NCBI GenBank assembly: GCA_019322455.1 | Contig: JAHWIT010000088.1 | Location: 1 to 7,107 of the forward strand | Direction of reading: 5' to 3' | Length of the DNA stretch: 7,107 bases | From: Candidatus Woesearchaeota archaeon | Lineage (GTDB): Archaea > Nanobdellota > Nanobdellia > Woesearchaeales > WJKL01 | In this document: piece after piece, positions 1-4,891 of the stretch | Layout: every line of letters starts with the position of its first letter | How positions within the stretch are numbered: the stretch's first letter is position 1 | Notes under the pieces: generated by a model | What the model saw: the letters and a program-made list of their open reading frames with translations, nothing else | Told to the model about the DNA's origin: nothing | The model's database searches: none | Program-made: the position numbers and the translations under genes

Positions 1-1030
1 CTGGCAATACATTTCCATCTTTATCAGCTAATTTGTTCACTCCTCCTGGAAAGATGGCTATATATTTTAGAAGTTTGAAAACAGCTGCATCTAATACTTC
101 TTGAATGCCTGTTGAGTTGTATTTTTCAAGAACATTTGTTTTTATGAATTCTAATGCTGATTTTTGTTTTTCATTTAGCTTAGATTCATCTTTTATTGTA
201 AAATTATTTTGCCCTGGTGTATAATCTATTATTTCATGTTTTGCTGCTTCTTTTAATGCTAATTCTGATTCAGCTGAGCAAGGAATTGTTATATAATCTG
301 GAAATTGTTTTTTTATTTTTTCTAAGTTTTTTTCTGCTCCTGGAACATCTATTTTATTTGCGGCAATTATCATTGGTTTAGTTATTTTTCTTAATTCAGA
401 TGCAATTTGTTTTAGATTGTCTTGTGTCCATTCTGAGGGTTTTTCTTGATTTAAATTTAATTTTTTAATTAAATCTTCAATCATATTTTCAGTTATTCTT
501 AAGAAAGATAATTGTTTTGCAAGTGCTTTTTGTATTTCTTGCTGTTCTTGTTGAACTTGCCTTGCAAATTTTTCCCAACCTTTTGTTAGGTTTCTTAGAT
601 ACCACATGTCTAATTCTACTTCTAGGAATTTTATATCTTCTGATGGATCATAACTTAATGGTTCAACTGGTTCACCTTTTTCATTTGTTGAACCAGAAAT
701 ATCTATTACATGTATTAAGACATGAGCCTGGTTTAAATCATCTAGAAATTCATTTCCTTTTCCTAATCCTTTATACGCTCCTGGCACTAATCCTGCTACA
801 TCTAATAAATCAACTGGAACAAATCTTATTCCATTAAGGCAGTAACCAAATCTTGGATTGCATTGTACATTAAAATCTTTGTCAGCACATTCTACTTTTA
901 CATAACCTACTCCATGATTGGGCTTAATTGTTGTGAATGGATAATTAGCTATTTCAGCTTCTGCTAAAGTAGCTGCTTTAAAGAAAGTGCTTTTTCCACA
1001 TGAGGGTTTGCCTACAATTCCTACTAGCAT
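1..1030 (-). CDS. YchF/OLA1-related GTPase of the archaeal YGR210 type (3' end outside window)
   Basis: A P-loop GTPase of the Obg/OLA1 superfamily; such cytosolic proteins bind ribosomes or translation complexes, but the exact role of the archaeal type is not settled. The minus strand reads without a stop for 343 codons from ATG at 1030 to the window start. Visible motifs: Walker A GKPSCGKS at residues 7-14; switch region NYPFTTIKPN at 29-38; G3 motif DVAGLVPGA at 77-85; G4 motif NKID at 225-228; G5-like CSAES at 251-255. Cysteines at 48, 57 and 64 lie where archaeal homologues also carry cysteines. The G4 motif is the GTP-type NKxD, not the NxxE of bacterial YchF, which fits the YGR210 branch. 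From about residue 323 a C-terminal TGS-like domain (FPGGVNKL) begins and is truncated. It is divergent from the PHP gene, with a TATA box 24-30 bases upstream, so the mRNA is probably leaderless. Confidence 0.93.
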   Translation of the reverse strand, partial: MLVGIVGKPSCGKSTFFKAATLAEAEIANYPFTTIKPNHGVGYVKVECADKDFNVQCNPRFGYCLNGIRFVPVDLLDVAGLVPGAYKGLGKGNEFLDDLNQAHVLIHVIDISGSTNEKGEPVEPLSYDPSEDIKFLEVELDMWYLRNLTKGWEKFARQVQQEQQEIQKALAKQLSFLRITENMIEDLIKKLNLNQEKPSEWTQDNLKQIASELRKITKPMIIAANKIDVPGAEKNLEKIKKQFPDYITIPCSAESELALKEAAKHEIIDYTPGQNNFTIKDESKLNEKQKSALEFIKTNVLEKYNSTGIQEVLDAAVFKLLKYIAIFPGGVNKLADKDGNVLP

Positions 1031-1052
1031 TTTATGGTCTTAAAAACAGATA

Positions 1053-1064
1053 GCTTTAAAAATT
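1053..1064. promoter_or_regulatory. Shared bidirectional TATA box between ychF-like and PHP genes
   Basis: The palindrome TTTAAA at 1055-1060, inside CTTTAAAAATTTT, lies near the middle of the 57-base divergent spacer. Its centre is about 27 bases from the minus-strand ATG (1030) and about 30 from the plus-strand ATG (1088), the normal TATA-to-start distance in archaea. Read on the minus strand it is TTTTTAAAGC preceded by purine-rich GAAGAAAA, a plausible BRE. Both messages would be leaderless. Assignment rests on sequence and spacing only. Confidence 0.6.
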
Positions 1065-1087
1065 TTCTTCTTTATTTTGTATTATAA

Positions 1088-1789
1088 ATGTTAAAAACAG
1101 ACTTTCATATTCATACAGGAGAAGATCCTTATGATCCTTGGATAAAATATAGTGCTAGAGAGATGATTAATCATGCTGCTAAATTAGGTTTTGAGATCTT
1201 GTCTATAACAAACCATCATAAGATTCATTATAATAAGGAATTAGCTTATTATGCAAAGAAAAAAGGAATCTTATTGATTCCTGGTGTTGAAACTCATATA
1301 AATGGAAAAGAGGTTTTACTTTTGAATGTAAAAAAGCCTGGAAAGGTTAATGATTTTTCTGGATTAGAAAAATTGAGAAATGAAAATGTCATTGTAATCG
1401 CACCCCATCCTTTTTATCCATTTGGTGCTTGTTTGAGACAAGATCTTATAAATAATATTAAATATTTTGATGGAATAGAATACTCTCATTTTTATTTGAA
1501 TAGTTTTAATATCTTTAACAAAAAGGCTGTTGATGCTGCAAAAAGATATAATAAAACATTAGTTGGAACATCTGATGCACATAAATTTTCTCAATTTAAT
1601 TATACATATAGTTTAGTTGATTGTAATAAAAATATAGATTCTGTGTTTGAAGCTATAAAAAAAGGCAAGGTTCAGATAAGATCAAGAAGAATTTCTTATC
1701 GTACTTTTTCAAGAGTATTTTTTTCAATTTTTTTCAATGGTTTTCGTAGAACATTGAGTAGTGTAAAATTTGATAATTCTTATGATTAA
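1088..1789 (+). CDS. PHP-domain metal-dependent hydrolase (phosphoesterase-like)
   Basis: A 233-residue stand-alone PHP protein. The family forms a TIM-like barrel with a two- or three-metal site and hydrolyses phosphoester bonds in histidinol phosphate, nucleotides or nucleic acid ends; this substrate cannot be read from sequence. Metal-ligand motifs are complete: D5-x-H7-x-H9 (DFHIHT), N42-H43-H44 (TNHHK), E68 (GVETH), H107 (APHPF), E131/N138 region, and D163-x-H165 (TSDAH). About the last 35 residues (from IRSRRISYR) are basic and aromatic and lie outside the core; they could contact RNA or membrane, but this is speculation. No signal peptide. ATG at 1088 is chosen because the DFHIHT strand begins immediately and a TATA box lies 30 bases upstream. 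It is followed by gene 1832 after 42 bases, which has its own promoter. Confidence 0.9.
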   Translation: MLKTDFHIHTGEDPYDPWIKYSAREMINHAAKLGFEILSITNHHKIHYNKELAYYAKKKGILLIPGVETHINGKEVLLLNVKKPGKVNDFSGLEKLRNENVIVIAPHPFYPFGACLRQDLINNIKYFDGIEYSHFYLNSFNIFNKKAVDAAKRYNKTLVGTSDAHKFSQFNYTYSLVDCNKNIDSVFEAIKKGKVQIRSRRISYRTFSRVFFSIFFNGFRRTLSSVKFDNSYD

Positions 1790-1794
1790 TCAAA

Positions 1795-1808
1795 CGAAAA
1801 TTATATAA
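1795..1808 (+). promoter_or_regulatory. BRE/TATA promoter of the 1832 gene
   Basis: CGAAAA (1795-1800, BRE-like) is directly followed by TTATATAA (1801-1808). The TATA centre is about 28 bases before ATG 1832, so transcription should begin at or next to the ATG and give a leaderless mRNA. This is one of the clearest promoters in the window, and the CGAAAA element recurs in the candidate small-RNA promoter at 2553-2566. Confidence 0.7.
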
Positions 1809-1831
1809 ACAGAAATTCTATTTTAAATTAT

Positions 1832-2461
1832 ATGCCTATAAAACAATTACATAATGCAGTTCAAGCAGCAAGTTTTAGAGTGAAATTTAAGGATATTTTT
1901 AATTTAAAGGAGTTCTATAAAGCAATGCATGAATGGATGTTAGAATATGGTTGGAGTAGTGTGGAGTCAGATGGTTTAACAATAGAGGAGGGTGATGATC
2001 ATTATGAAACATTGTATTTAGAAAAACAGGATGCTGGTGGAGCAAAAGAAATGTGGTGGTGGTGGAGATTACAAAAATTGCCTGTAAGTAATAGTTATTA
2101 TAAATGGCATATGGATATTGATTCTCATGTTTTGTATATGTTACCTGCAGAGGTTATGAGAGAAGGTAAAAAATTAAAAGTAAATAAAGGAGAGGTTGAA
2201 GTTAAGATTTGGGCTTATCTTGAATTTGATTATTTAGGGCAGTGGAGCAAGCACCCTGTATTAAAGATGTTTAATAAGATCTTTCCTAATAGAATATTTA
2301 AGAAAGAGCTTTATGAAGATCATAAGTTAGAATTATATAGAGAGATGTATACTTTTCAAGCTTATGTTAAAAGATGGTTTAAATTAAGAAGTTTCTTGCC
2401 TTATGAAGAGATTACTCCTTTTTTTCCAAGTTGGGCATATCCTGCTTGGAAGAAAGAATAA
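1832..2461 (+). CDS. Conserved-looking DPANN protein of unknown function, Trp-rich
   Basis: A 209-residue protein I cannot assign to a named family; it resembles hypothetical proteins I recall from Woesearchaeota/Pacearchaeota genomes (memory, not searched). It is rich in aromatics, with a run of four Trp at residues 75-78 (KEMWWWWR), Trp and Tyr throughout, and a C-terminal PFFPSWAYPAWKKE. The N-terminal half reads as strand-helix elements (VKFKDIFNLKEFYKAMHEWMLEYGW, here given only as residues 18-41) with an acidic segment EEGDDHYE at 52-59. Alternating hydrophobic stretches (VEVKIWAYLEFDY, 122-134) suggest beta strands. No signal peptide, transmembrane helix or cysteine motif, so probably cytosolic. 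It has its own promoter, and the stop codon lies within the strong hairpin at 2456-2480. Coding reality is supported by the promoter, length and codon use matching the neighbours. Confidence 0.8.
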   Translation: MPIKQLHNAVQAASFRVKFKDIFNLKEFYKAMHEWMLEYGWSSVESDGLTIEEGDDHYETLYLEKQDAGGAKEMWWWWRLQKLPVSNSYYKWHMDIDSHVLYMLPAEVMREGKKLKVNKGEVEVKIWAYLEFDYLGQWSKHPVLKMFNKIFPNRIFKKELYEDHKLELYREMYTFQAYVKRWFKLRSFLPYEEITPFFPSWAYPAWKKE

Positions 2462-2480
2462 AACGCTTTGCGTTTTATTC
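2456..2480. terminator. Perfect 11-bp hairpin with TTT loop
   Basis: GAATAAAACGC (2456-2466), loop TTT (2467-2469), GCGTTTTATTC (2470-2480) form a perfect inverted repeat that includes the TAA stop of the preceding gene (2459-2461). On the plus strand the second arm carries TTTTATT, so it could end or stabilise that mRNA. On the minus strand the second arm also reads TTTTATTC and would form the 3' end of the candidate small RNA. Intrinsic terminators in archaea are mainly T-tracts, so a 3'-stabiliser or processing role is equally possible. Confidence 0.55.
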
Positions 2481-2530
2481 GAACCTCCCCAGCTCCACTG
2501 AACTGAGTTGATGTGCCCGCCCCAACAAAA
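2456..2530 (-). ncRNA. Candidate small structured RNA on the minus strand
   Basis: Bases 2481-2526 are a GC-rich island in an otherwise AT-rich spacer, a known hallmark of structured RNAs in AT-rich archaea. On the minus strand CUCAGUUC (2507-2500) pairs with GAGCUGGG (2495-2488) around an AGUG loop: eight pairs, two of them G-U. On the plus strand those two become C-A mismatches, so folding favours minus. GUUG (2526-2523) can pair with CAAC (2510-2507), and the hairpin at 2480-2456 closes the 3' end. A promoter-like CGAAAA plus TTTATTTT lies 25-35 bases upstream. A T-loop-like GGUUCGAAU and a D-arm-like CUC...GAG segment are present but no complete tRNA. I do not recognise the family; about 70-75 nt is inferred. 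Confidence 0.45.
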
Positions 2531-2552
2531 TATTAATTTTCTACACAACTAA

Positions 2553-2566
2553 AAAATAAATTTTCG
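2553..2566 (-). promoter_or_regulatory. Candidate promoter for the minus-strand small RNA
   Basis: Read on the minus strand, CGAAAA (2566-2561) is followed by TTTATTTT (2560-2553). The centre is about 27 bases upstream of 2529, where the GC-rich island begins. The same CGAAAA element precedes the TATA box at 1801. TTTATTTT is a weaker TATA than the others in the window, hence moderate confidence. Confidence 0.4.
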
Positions 2567-2570
2567 TAAT

Positions 2571-2580
2571 ATTTTTAAAC
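2571..2580 (+). promoter_or_regulatory. TATA box of tRNA-Thr (and probably its downstream operon)
   Basis: ATTTTTAAAC at 2571-2580 is centred about 29 bases before the first base of tRNA-Thr (2605), the usual archaeal spacing with a very short 5' leader. No other convincing TATA box is seen before the hypothetical gene at 2789, so this promoter may also drive that gene and adk. Confidence 0.6.
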
Positions 2581-2641
2581 TAATTACCAATTTTCAAGGA
2601 TATTGCCTCCATAGCTCAGCGGCCAGAGCGGCTGCCTTGTA

Positions 2642-2745
2642 ACTGGTTACGCTCGGTTAACACGCAAAGTGCAATGTGGAACATTGCCTTCGGCAAGTTC
2701 CACGGAACGACTGTTGACCATCATAGGAAACCAGCAATTAAAGAA
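2642..2745 (+). other. tRNA-Thr intron, position 37/38, 104 bases
   Basis: Removing 2642-2745 (or equivalently 2643-2746, since an A flanks each site) restores a 7-base anticodon loop. The splice structure is relaxed: TTGT (2637-2640) can pair with GCAA (2734-2737), and TGGTT (2644-2648) with AACCA (2729-2733), but the 3' side is a 9-base loop instead of a 3-base bulge. Alternatively CTT/AAG pairing (2636-2638/2741-2743) leaves an AAA bulge before the stem. Inside, GGTTAACA (2655-2662) pairs with TGTTGACC (2712-2719), and GTGGAAC (2676-2682) with GTTCCAC (2697-2703), topped by TTGCC/GGCAA. No endonuclease gene inside. Confidence 0.85.
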
Positions 2746-2774
2746 AGCAGCAGGTCAGGGGTTCAAATCCCTTT

Positions 2775-2779
2775 GGAGG
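2775..2779 (+). promoter_or_regulatory. Shine-Dalgarno GGAGG embedded in the tRNA-Thr acceptor stem
   Basis: GGAGG at 2775-2779 lies nine bases before the ATG at 2789, a good SD spacing, but it is also the 3' acceptor strand of tRNA-Thr. In the folded precursor it pairs with CCTCC at 2606-2610, and 3' processing at 2781/2782 would cut it off. Whether ribosomes use it is unknown; it may be coincidental, since the tRNA sequence is constrained. Confidence 0.4.
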
Positions 2780-2788
2780 CTTTTTAAA

Positions 2789-3247
2789 ATGAAAATAAAA
2801 GAAGAGTATAATAAATTAAAGGAAAAGTACAACCTTCCAGAATTTAGTGATGTAGATAATGAATTTGAAATAAGCATAATAGAACACGAAGAATTCTTGT
2901 TGAGAGAAATAAGAAGAAAGATTACAGAAAAAATGGAAGATTATATAAAAGTTTTAGAGAGAATATTGCAACCAGAAACTGTTTTATCTGAAATGTATGA
3001 ATGTAAGATTTTTACTGATGAAGAAAAGGATGTTTTTTTTAAGTTATTTAGGAGATTGATGTTTTTTGATAGGCTTTCTGTTGAAACATCAATAGATGAG
3101 AATGATAAAAAAAGTGCTGAGTTTATTAATGATTTTTGGAAGGACTGGGGCAATATTAAAAAAGAACTTTCTGATTTTATAAAAAAATTAAAAGAAGGTT
3201 GGTTAAAAGAAACTAAGATTAAAGAAGAATTGGGGTATTTAGGATGA
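2789..3247 (+). CDS. Hypothetical helical protein upstream of adk
   Basis: A 152-residue protein of unknown function; I recall similar small proteins beside housekeeping genes in DPANN genomes but cannot name a family. It is strongly charged (Lys/Glu rich) and predicted almost wholly helical: KIKEEYNKLKEKYNLPEF at the start, then EHEEFLLREIRRKITEKMEDY (residues about 33-53), a middle helix with FFKLFRRLMFF (83-93), and a C-terminal WKDWGNIKKELSDFIKKLKE helix (about 117-136). No signal peptide, membrane helix or metal motif. ATG 2789 is chosen because an earlier in-frame ATG at 2669 would translate the tRNA intron and 3' half. Its TGA overlaps the adk start by ATGA (3244-3247), so translation with adk is probably coupled. 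It probably depends on transcription from the tRNA-Thr promoter. Confidence 0.78.
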   Translation: MKIKEEYNKLKEKYNLPEFSDVDNEFEISIIEHEEFLLREIRRKITEKMEDYIKVLERILQPETVLSEMYECKIFTDEEKDVFFKLFRRLMFFDRLSVETSIDENDKKSAEFINDFWKDWGNIKKELSDFIKKLKEGWLKETKIKEELGYLG

Positions 3248-3888
3248 AAATAATGTTATTTGGTCCTCAGGGAGCAGGTAAAGGAACAATTGGTGCGATG
3301 TTAAGTAAGAAGTATGAAATTCCTTTATTGAGTGCAGGACAGATGTTAAGGGATGCTATGAAAGAAGGAACAGAGGTTGGCAAAATCGCTGAAAAATATA
3401 TTAATGAAGGCAATTTAGTTCCACCTGAAGTAATTACAAATGTTATAAAAGAAAGAATTGTTAAAGATGATTGTGAAAATGGTTTTATTCTTGATGGTTT
3501 TCCTAGAAATCTTGAACAAGCTGAATTGTTTGGAGAAAAAATGGATGAGATTGATTATATGATTGAATTTGAAGCTCCTAGAGAATTATTAATTCATAGA
3601 TTAACTGGAAGAAGAACTTGCAAAAATTGTGGTGAAGTTTATAATATACATCCTGATTGTGATCCTAATCCAAAAGTATCAGGGAAATGTGATAAATGTA
3701 ATGGGGAACTTTATCAAAGAGAAGATGATACAGAGGAAGCAATAAAGAAAAGATTAGCTATTTATGATGAAGAAACAGTACCTGTTCTTGAAAAATATAA
3801 AGATAGAGTTGTTAAAATAGATGCTGGTGATAATCCGCAAGCAATATTTGAAAGGGTTGTTAAAGTTCTTGAAAAAGGTAGTCAATGA
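3244..3888 (+). CDS. adk: Adenylate kinase, long form with zinc-type LID
   Basis: Catalyses ATP + AMP = 2 ADP in the cytosol. The 214 residues match the long bacterial/eukaryotic-type family. Motifs: P-loop GPQGAGKGT at 7-15; AMP-site LRDAM around 35-39; LVPPEVI at 58-64; LDGFPRN at 83-89 with the AMP-binding Arg88; LTGRRTC at 120-126; a zinc-finger LID with C126, C129, C149 and C152; and the REDD segment at 159-162. Many archaea instead use the unrelated-length trimeric AdkA, so this version suggests old transfer or lineage-specific use, as also known in some other archaea. The ATG overlaps the stop of the preceding gene by four bases. The 3' end overlaps truD on the opposite strand by 29 bases. 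The product is complete with no missing key residue. Confidence 0.96.
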   Translation: MKIMLFGPQGAGKGTIGAMLSKKYEIPLLSAGQMLRDAMKEGTEVGKIAEKYINEGNLVPPEVITNVIKERIVKDDCENGFILDGFPRNLEQAELFGEKMDEIDYMIEFEAPRELLIHRLTGRRTCKNCGEVYNIHPDCDPNPKVSGKCDKCNGELYQREDDTEEAIKKRLAIYDEETVPVLEKYKDRVVKIDAGDNPQAIFERVVKVLEKGSQ

Positions 3889-4816
3889 TTATAGTTGCAT
3901 AACTTGCTTTTGGTAAAATAAAAGAAACAATTGCTTTGTATTTGTCTTGATTTAATTCATCATTTTCTATTTTAATTGTAAGATTTTTAGGGTTAGTGAA
4001 TAAATATCTTTCATTTCCTTCTTCACTTAGTTCTGGCATTTGAGGAATAATAAAATCTCTTTGATTGAGATTTTCTTTTTGCATTATTTCTCTGATTATT
4101 TCACTTATTTTGTTATTTTTTAATTCTGTTCCAAAACCAATTATTGGAATTAATTCATTTTTGTAAGGAGCTGATTTTAGATATTCTTCTACTGTTTTAT
4201 TCCAAAGGAAGCTTTGATAAGCATGGATGTAAATTTTTCTTAGTTTTAATGGCAATGTTCTAATTGCTCCTATATAATTTCCTGGATTATCTTCTAGAAA
4301 TTCATTTACTTTTCTTTGGTCTATTAAATCAATTGCTTTTTTGAAGTTTTTTTTGACTAAATATCTTCCAATTTCTATATTATTTTTTGAAAATCTTTGT
4401 GGACCAAAATAATTTGGAATTCTTTCTATTGATTTTGTTAGTGTTCTTTTTGTTGGAAGATTTCTCACAATTATTTTGAATTGATTGCCTTTTAAATCTC
4501 CTAGAGAAATTGGTTTATTGCTATTTCCAACAAATTCTAATTTTATATCTTTGATATTTAGTTTTGCTATATCTGTTACTTTTAGATTTTTTATTGATAT
4601 TACTTGTTCTGTTACTGCTATCTTATCTTTATTGCCTGCAAATCCTATAAATTTTAAAGGAATTTTTAATTTATTTGCTATTTTTGAGATAGCATTCATT
4701 GTTGTATAGTTTCTTTTTTTTAGAAGGAAGTAAGAGTATTCTCCTTTTTGATCTAACTGATAATCAGGAATTTCCTTTACAAAGAAATCTTCTGGAATTT
4801 GCTTTATTTTGTACAT
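3860..4816 (-). CDS. truD: tRNA pseudouridine(13) synthase TruD, compact
   Basis: TruD converts U13 in the D stem of certain tRNAs to pseudouridine; archaeal members belong to the Pus7/TruD family. The 318 residues carry the family motifs: FFVKEIP near the N-terminus (11-17); GFAGNKDKIAVTEQ at 58-71 with the catalytic Asp64; GNQFKIIVRN (110-119); NYFGPQRF at 135-142; HAYQSFLWN at 198-206; and PKASYAT at 302-308. The usual inserted TRUD domain (between about 145 and 260) is short, so the protein is smaller than E. coli TruD (349) and most archaeal forms, in keeping with a reduced genome. The start at 4816 has a TATA box about 26 bases upstream. It is divergent from tRNA-Arg(CCU), whose U13 is in a CUAG context, a plausible substrate (inference). 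Its 3' end overlaps adk. Confidence 0.95.
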   Translation of the reverse strand: MYKIKQIPEDFFVKEIPDYQLDQKGEYSYFLLKKRNYTTMNAISKIANKLKIPLKFIGFAGNKDKIAVTEQVISIKNLKVTDIAKLNIKDIKLEFVGNSNKPISLGDLKGNQFKIIVRNLPTKRTLTKSIERIPNYFGPQRFSKNNIEIGRYLVKKNFKKAIDLIDQRKVNEFLEDNPGNYIGAIRTLPLKLRKIYIHAYQSFLWNKTVEEYLKSAPYKNELIPIIGFGTELKNNKISEIIREIMQKENLNQRDFIIPQMPELSEEGNERYLFTNPKNLTIKIENDELNQDKYKAIVSFILPKASYATIIIDYLFQEL

Positions 4817-4837
4817 ATTTCTTATAAAAATAGGTAA

Positions 4838-4848
4838 GTTTTAAAAAG
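4838..4848. promoter_or_regulatory. Shared bidirectional TATA box for truD and tRNA-Arg
   Basis: The palindrome TTTTAAAA at 4839-4846 sits in the middle of the 55-base divergent spacer. Its centre is about 27 bases from the truD ATG (4816, minus) and about 29 from the first tRNA-Arg base (4872, plus). No second TATA-like element at suitable distance is seen for either gene, so one site probably serves both directions. Confidence 0.6.
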
Positions 4849-4891
4849 TTATTTCATAATTTGTAGTTTATGGGCCAGTAGCCTAGTCTGG

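Larger units (their letters stand above)
2605..2781 (+). tRNA. tRNA-Thr (anticodon TGT) with a 104-base intron
   Basis: Acceptor strands GCCTCCA (2605-2611) and TGGAGGC (2774-2780) pair fully. D stem GCTC/GAGC (2614-2617/2626-2629) encloses a loop with the conserved GG. Anticodon stem GCTGC (2631-2635) pairs with GCAGC (2747-2751); loop CTTGTA plus A38 gives anticodon TGT (2638-2640). Variable loop AGGTC; T arm AGGGG-TTCAAAT-CCCTT (2757-2773). Discriminator U73 (2781) is typical of archaeal tRNA-Thr; CCA is not encoded. Spliced length is 73. A single intron sits at the canonical 37/38 position. The 3' end is only seven bases before the next ATG, so a joint transcript that RNase Z separates is likely. 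Confidence 0.93.

Noticed and set aside
517..837. Plus-strand open frame of 106 codons, Leu-rich
   Set aside because: It lies fully antisense to the well-supported YchF-like GTPase; its composition is the mirror of that gene's codons.
2481..2530. A complete tRNA gene on the minus strand
   Set aside because: D-arm-like CUC...GAG and T-loop-like GGUUCGAAU are present but there is no anticodon arm, the T stem does not close, and no acceptor pairing is found; kept only as a small-RNA candidate.
2490..2530. Box C/D guide RNA on the plus strand (CTGA followed by TTGATGT)
   Set aside because: The order is D'-like before C'-like, and no proper 5' C box or 3' D box with terminal stem is seen.
2669..2788. 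N-terminal extension of the 2789 gene starting at ATG 2669
   Set aside because: It would translate the tRNA-Thr intron and 3' exon; the protein proper begins at ATG 2789 after the tRNA.
2941..3153. Minus-strand open frame of 70 codons
   Set aside because: Antisense shadow of the hypothetical gene 2789-3247, Ser/Leu-rich and without promoter or recognisable motif.
4485..4709. Plus-strand open frame of 74 codons
   Set aside because: Antisense to truD across its catalytic motif region; hydrophobic composition is explained by the AT-rich reverse strand.
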